Below, piece after piece: positions 24,309-27,367 of a DNA stretch of 27,367 nucleotides. The notes under the pieces are model-generated. The model had not been told where the DNA came from. It was given only the letters and a program-made list of their open reading frames with translations, and ran no database searches. Every line of letters begins with the position of its first letter. The stretch's first letter is position 1. Source of the stretch: Cypionkella sp. (lineage in GTDB: Bacteria; Pseudomonadota; Alphaproteobacteria; Rhodobacterales; Rhodobacteraceae); assembly GCA_023255415.1 (NCBI GenBank), contig JALRIN010000036.1, positions 1-27,367 on the forward strand, written 5' to 3'. The position numbers and the translations under genes are program-made.

Positions 24309-24894
24309 GGGACTGCCTTTGCCGGATGTCTTGCAAGATCTGTTTCACAGCATGGGCGGCGCTGTCTAGAGTTGTGGTTTCAATCACCCACGTAGCGCGG
24401 GCGCGTTTTTCGGCGTCTGGCATTTGGCGCGACAGGATAAGGTCAAGCTCGGCCTCTGTCATCTGACCACGCGCCAGAACCCGTTTGCGTTGAATATCTG
24501 CAGCAACAGAAACGACCGCGATGCCATCACAAAGGCTATCAGCGCCAGTTTCAAACAAAAGCGGGATGTCCAACAGCACGATTGGCGCGCGGGTTTGCGC
24601 CAGAAAATTCAAGCGGCTGGCAGCGACAAGCGGGTGAATTTTGGCTTGAATCTGATCTAGAAAGGCGGGATCTGCCGCGATTTTGGCGCGCAGACGCGGG
24701 CGGGACACCGCTTCGTTTTCAATGACTTCAGGGCAGAGCTGGGCCAGCATTTCGGTCGCCTGCCCGCCCTTGGCGTAAAGCGCATGCACGGTGGCGTCTG
24801 CATCCCAAACCGGAATGCCTTGGGCGGCGAAAAGTTGGGCAGTGGTGGATTTGCCCATCCCGATTGATCCGGTCAGGCCAAGCCGGTAGGTCAT
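24301..24894 (-). CDS. coaE: Dephospho-CoA kinase
   Basis: This 197-residue P-loop kinase carries out the last step of coenzyme A synthesis, phosphorylating the 3'-hydroxyl of dephospho-CoA. Walker A is TGSIGMGKST (8-17), and the substrate-binding DAD motif lies at about 31-33 (VWDADATVH). LDIPLLFETG is the family's acidic/lid region. Length fits. It overlaps aroE by 4 bases (ATGA) and dnaQ by 8, so the three are translationally linked. Confidence 0.95.
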   Translation of the reverse strand: MTYRLGLTGSIGMGKSTTAQLFAAQGIPVWDADATVHALYAKGGQATEMLAQLCPEVIENEAVSRPRLRAKIAADPAFLDQIQAKIHPLVAASRLNFLAQTRAPIVLLDIPLLFETGADSLCDGIAVVSVAADIQRKRVLARGQMTEAELDLILSRQMPDAEKRARATWVIETTTLDSAAHAVKQILQDIRQRQSHA

Positions 24895-25730
24895 GCCGAA
24901 AGCACGGCTTGACGAGTGGCGGCGTCAACCTCGGGTCTTTGGCCGAACCAACGCTCAAATCCTGGGGCGGCTTGGTGCAGCAACATGCCCAGCCCATCAA
25001 CAGTGATGCAGCCTTTCTCGGCGGCATCGAGCAGAAATTGCGTCTGCAGCGGCGCATAAACCAGATCGGTCACAAGGGCGGATTTTTCCAAAGCATCAAG
25101 CGGCACGCGGAAATCGGATTTTCCGACCATGCCTAGCGAAGTGGTGTTAACCACAGTCGCCGCACCTTCCAGCATGCTGGGGGCTTGAACCCAATCAACC
25201 ACCGTCACCCGCGAGCCGAAATCGGATTGCAACGCCTCGGCCCGATGGCGGGTGCGGTTGACGATACGGATTTCGGGCGCACCCACCTCGATCAAGGCGG
25301 CGACAACGGCCCGGGCTGCCCCGCCGGCACCAAAAACGGCAGCTGGGCCTGAGGTTGGGTCCCACTGTGGCGCGTTTTGCCGCAGATTGGCGATAAAGCC
25401 AGCACCATCGGTGTTATCGGCATGCAGGCGACCATCGGCGCGGAAAATCAGTGTGTTAGCAGCGCCGATTAATGCCGCACGATCGGTGACAACATCAGCC
25501 AGTTTCAGCACGGCTTCTTTGTGGGGAATCGTGACATTGGCGCCAACAAACCCCAGTTTTGGCAAAAGCTGCAAAGCTTGCTGCAAGTCCTGCGGGGCGA
25601 TATCGAGCGGGATATAATGGCCTTTCAGACCATAGCGTTGCAGCCAATAGCCGTGCAAAGCGGGTGAGCGGCTGTGGGCGATCGGGTGGCCGATGACGCC
25701 AGCGAGGGGTATGCGCGCAAGCTCTGTCAT
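24891..25730 (-). CDS. aroE: Shikimate dehydrogenase (NADP)
   Basis: This 279-residue enzyme reduces 3-dehydroshikimate in aromatic amino-acid synthesis. The substrate site shows S20 and S22 (HSRSPALHG), N92 (AANTL) and the catalytic pair K71 (IPHKEAV) and D108 (DNTDGAGF). The NADP Rossmann loop is GAGGAAR (134-140), followed by NRTRHRAEAL, whose arginines favour NADP. Length is usual. It overlaps maf and coaE by 4 bases each. Confidence 0.96.
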   Translation of the reverse strand: MTELARIPLAGVIGHPIAHSRSPALHGYWLQRYGLKGHYIPLDIAPQDLQQALQLLPKLGFVGANVTIPHKEAVLKLADVVTDRAALIGAANTLIFRADGRLHADNTDGAGFIANLRQNAPQWDPTSGPAAVFGAGGAARAVVAALIEVGAPEIRIVNRTRHRAEALQSDFGSRVTVVDWVQAPSMLEGAATVVNTTSLGMVGKSDFRVPLDALEKSALVTDLVYAPLQTQFLLDAAEKGCITVDGLGMLLHQAAPGFERWFGQRPEVDAATRQAVLSA

Positions 25731-26326
25731 GTGTCGATGAAATCTCTTGTTGCCAGAAAACTTAAAAGCGGAAGCAGGGGCAGGCCTAAGATCGTAAAGT
25801 AATCGCCAATGACCGAGGTAAACAAGCGAATACCTTCTTCTTCAAGCTTATAACCGCCAACCGAGTGCTGAATGCTGTGCCAGTTGCGTGCAAGATAGGC
25901 ATCCAGATAGCTGTCTGAAACTTCGCGCATCGTCAGACTGGCCGTGGCCACATGCCGCCAAATTGGTTTGGCCTGATCGTAAAGCACCAGTGCGGAAATC
26001 AGCTGATGGGATTGGCCGCGCAGGGTGGTAAGCTGTTCGCGCGCCTGTCCCATGCTTTCGGGTTTGCCAAAGATCTGGGTCCCAAAGGCGAGAACTTGAT
26101 CACAGCCGAGCACAAGCGCCGCCGGATTCTTTTCGGCAAGTTTGCGCGCCTTCATTTCCGCCAAAGCGTCGGCGATGTCGCGGGGTTTGGCCTGTTCGGC
26201 CAGAAGCGCGTTTCGGATCGTCGCCTCGTCAATACGGGCGGGCTGTGCTGTGGCATCAAGACCGGCTTGCAGCAAAAGTTGCAGGCGAATGGGCGAGGCC
26301 GAGGCAAGAAGGAGCGGGCGGGGCAT
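25727..26326 (-). CDS. maf: Maf-family nucleotide pyrophosphatase (YceF-like)
   Basis: This 199-residue house-cleaning enzyme hydrolyses modified or non-canonical nucleotides. The Maf signature is LASASPIRLQLL at residues 7-18, with an I where most members have R. The catalytic aspartate lies in GCDQV (D76), and GKPES, SVGGYKLEEEGIRLF and GDYFTILGLPLLPL follow. GCDQV resembles the E. coli YceF (m7GTP) branch more than the YhdE dTTP/UTP branch. The ATG at 26326 has AAGG upstream; the ORF extended to 26425 would run into the origin-like region and is not supported. It is first in its operon, transcribed away from the oriC candidate. Confidence 0.92.
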   Translation of the reverse strand: MPRPLLLASASPIRLQLLLQAGLDATAQPARIDEATIRNALLAEQAKPRDIADALAEMKARKLAEKNPAALVLGCDQVLAFGTQIFGKPESMGQAREQLTTLRGQSHQLISALVLYDQAKPIWRHVATASLTMREVSDSYLDAYLARNWHSIQHSVGGYKLEEEGIRLFTSVIGDYFTILGLPLLPLLSFLATRDFIDT

Positions 26327-26336
26327 GGGGCAGCCT

Positions 26337-26654
26337 TGTGGAAAAACTCTGTTTGTTCTTAGGGGATAGGATCTGGATAAGCCGCAGCTTGGCGAGACGA
26401 AGCAGGCTGGCTGTGGATTTGTCAAGCTTTTGGCGGCAGCTTAGGCCAGTTACACACATGGGGATAGGCTGCCGAGGCAGCTGTGGGGCGCCGTGTTATC
26501 CAGCGGCTATGGGCAGAAAGTTAATCAAGCTATAGGTGTTAACTTCTTGTAAATTAACTATTTATTTAGGATCCGCAAAACGCCTGGTATTTTATCCACA
26601 AAAGCTTGCTTGGGGATAAGAATCTGGAAAATCTTGGAAATTCTGTTATCCACT
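26337..26654. other. oriC: Candidate chromosomal replication origin (oriC) with DnaA-box cluster
   Basis: This is the only gap over 300 bases (26327-26723). It holds one perfect DnaA box TTATCCACA (26592-26600) and 8/9 matches at 26337-26345 (TGTGGAAAA), 26372-26380 (TCTGGATAA), 26611-26619 (TGGGGATAA) and 26646-26654 (TTATCCACT). Matches at 7/9 lie at 26412-26420, 26459-26467 and 26496-26504. An AT-rich stretch (26519-26570, with three TTAA motifs) could be the unwinding element, and GANTC sites occur at 26620 and 26682. The position beside maf-aroE-coaE-dnaQ on one side and rho on the other matches alphaproteobacterial origins. Confidence 0.75.
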
Positions 26655-26723
26655 GCCCCTACATCATCATCTATCTTTCTAGAATCTTTTCTTTAAGAAG
26701 AAGTGAAGAAGCGAGGTTTGGCT

Positions 26724-27188
26724 GTGAGCGATTTTCTGGCGGGCGTTTACCCTTGGGTAAAATCTTTACATGTGATGTCTGTCATCGCTTGGATGGCGGG
26801 GTTGTTTTATCTGCCAAGGCTTTTTGTTTATCATGTTGAGGGATTGAAAAAGCAGGGTGTGGTTGCGGGCAGCGAGATGGATTTGCTGTTTCAGCATCAA
26901 GAACGGTTATTGTTGAAGGCGATCACCAATCCTGCAGGTATTGCGACCTGGATTTTTGGGCTGGCCTTGGTGTTTACGCCAGGGATCGTAGATTGGTCGC
27001 AGGCTTGGCCTTGGGTTAAAGCGGCCTCGGTGCTTGGAATGACTTGGTTTAACGTTTGGTTAGGGGCGCGACGGTTGGAGTTTTTGGCTGGGAAAAACCA
27101 GCTGACCGGGCGGCAGTACCGGATGATGAATGAGGTTCCGACGGTCTTTATGATTTTGATCGTGATCTCGGTGATTGTGAAATACTGA
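26724..27188 (+). CDS. hemJ: Protoporphyrinogen IX oxidase HemJ
   Basis: This 154-residue inner-membrane protein has about four transmembrane helices and oxidises protoporphyrinogen IX to protoporphyrin IX in heme and bacteriochlorophyll synthesis. The HemJ pattern is clear: WVKSLHVMSVIAWMAGLFYLPRLFVYH, with the conserved His as likely heme ligand, then FQHQERLLLKAITNPA and MMNEVPTVFMILIVI. I choose the GTG at 26724 because GAGG lies 8 bases before it; the GTG at 26703 would add seven residues and has a weaker site. It is the first gene to the right of the oriC candidate and is followed by rho. Confidence 0.88.
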   Translation: MSDFLAGVYPWVKSLHVMSVIAWMAGLFYLPRLFVYHVEGLKKQGVVAGSEMDLLFQHQERLLLKAITNPAGIATWIFGLALVFTPGIVDWSQAWPWVKAASVLGMTWFNVWLGARRLEFLAGKNQLTGRQYRMMNEVPTVFMILIVISVIVKY

Positions 27189-27219
27189 AAAGGTTGACTT
27201 CTGACGGCGCTGGTCTTAG

Positions 27220-27312
27220 CTGACGGTCAGCGAGGCCATTCGGCCAGTCCGCTTTCCATTTACATTGCTGCTGCTGGGCCTGCTGGGCTTTGCGCCGAAG
27301 GTGATCCTCTGA
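27220..27312 (+). other. Short hydrophobic reading frame ending on the rho start codon
   Basis: A 30-codon frame from CTG 27220 ends in TGA (27310-27312), whose A is the first base of the rho ATG. Its C-terminal part reads FPFTLLLLGLLGFAPKVIL, a membrane-like helix. No ATG, GTG or TTG start lies near its beginning (TTG 27265 is inside the helix), so it may not be translated. It could be a leader peptide or a decayed gene end. Confidence 0.25.
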
Positions 27313-27367
27313 TGACTTCTCCGACGATTGTTGAACAATTGAATCTTGCTGATTTGAAAGCCAAGAC
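27312..27367 (+). CDS. rho: Transcription termination factor Rho, N-terminal fragment
   Basis: The frame runs to the window end and gives the first 18 residues, MTSPTIVEQLNLADLKAK. The LNLADLKAK segment is the usual beginning of alphaproteobacterial Rho, the RNA-dependent ATPase that terminates untranslated transcripts. rho next to hemJ or hemE and the origin is typical of the group. A possible promoter, TTGACT (27194-27199) with TAGCTG 17 bases later (27217-27222), lies upstream. Only the start of the gene is present, so no catalytic residue can be checked. Confidence 0.8.
   Translation, partial: MTSPTIVEQLNLADLKAK

Noticed and set aside
26327..26425. 33-residue N-terminal extension of Maf
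   Set aside because: Maf proteins begin just before the LASAS motif; the extension lies in DnaA-box-bearing non-coding DNA.
27219..27231. GCTGACGGTCAGC as a hairpin terminator after hemJ
   Set aside because: The loop would be one base and no T run follows; at most it is a protein-binding dyad.
1..27367. Mobile elements, CRISPR arrays, tRNA or rRNA genes
   Set aside because: I found no transposase or integrase reading frames, no regularly spaced repeats and no tRNA- or rRNA-like sequence; a dedicated covariance search was not possible.

Overview
The window is core chromosome of an alphaproteobacterium of the Rhodobacteraceae (Rhodobacter/Roseobacter group). The basis is GC-rich coding sequence, the divergent regB / senC-regA-hvrA redox-control locus in the Rhodobacter capsulatus arrangement, alphaproteobacterial-type AddAB and HslV, and the block maf-aroE-coaE-dnaQ followed by secB, which borders the replication origin in many alphaproteobacteria. 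Nothing looks plasmid- or phage-borne. I see no tRNA, rRNA, CRISPR array or insertion sequence.

Layout. (1) 1-1540: end of a KtrB-type potassium channel, its KtrA regulatory subunit and an HD-domain phosphohydrolase, closed by a bidirectional terminator. (2) 1568-4670: hvrA, regA and senC on the minus strand, with regB divergent on the plus strand. (3) 4771-6330: a membrane-anchored multi-PAS protein without a kinase core, probably the rhodobacterial DivL, preceded by a full CtrA-type site and several TTAA half-sites. (4) 6376-14767: the overlapping cluster tsaE-amgK-murU-addB-addA (t6A tRNA modification, cell-wall sugar recycling, double-strand-break repair). A near-perfect ParB-binding parS site lies inside amgK. 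(5) trxA, then on the opposite strand a putative surface-polysaccharide gene. (6) hslV-hslU behind a heat-shock-like promoter, then an alpha/beta-hydrolase lipoprotein. (7) 19144-21414, minus strand: Tim44-domain protein, lytic transglycosylase MltA and Smr protein, overlapping or nearly so. (8) fxsA and secB on the plus strand. (9) A UDP-glucuronate 4-epimerase-like gene, then dnaQ, coaE, aroE and maf, all minus strand and transcribed away from (10) a 397-bp non-coding region, 26327-26723, with a cluster of DnaA-box-like 9-mers and an AT-rich stretch: a candidate chromosomal oriC. (11) hemJ and the first 18 codons of rho.

The main themes are origin-proximal chromosome biology (candidate oriC, parS about 19 kb away, a CtrA-linked cell-cycle gene) and redox control (RegB/RegA/SenC/HvrA). 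I found no convincing undescribed multi-gene system. The best leads are regulatory sites: the CtrA-type array before the PAS protein, parS inside amgK, the oriC candidate, a probable leaderless tsaE transcript, and a short hydrophobic reading frame that ends on the rho start codon.
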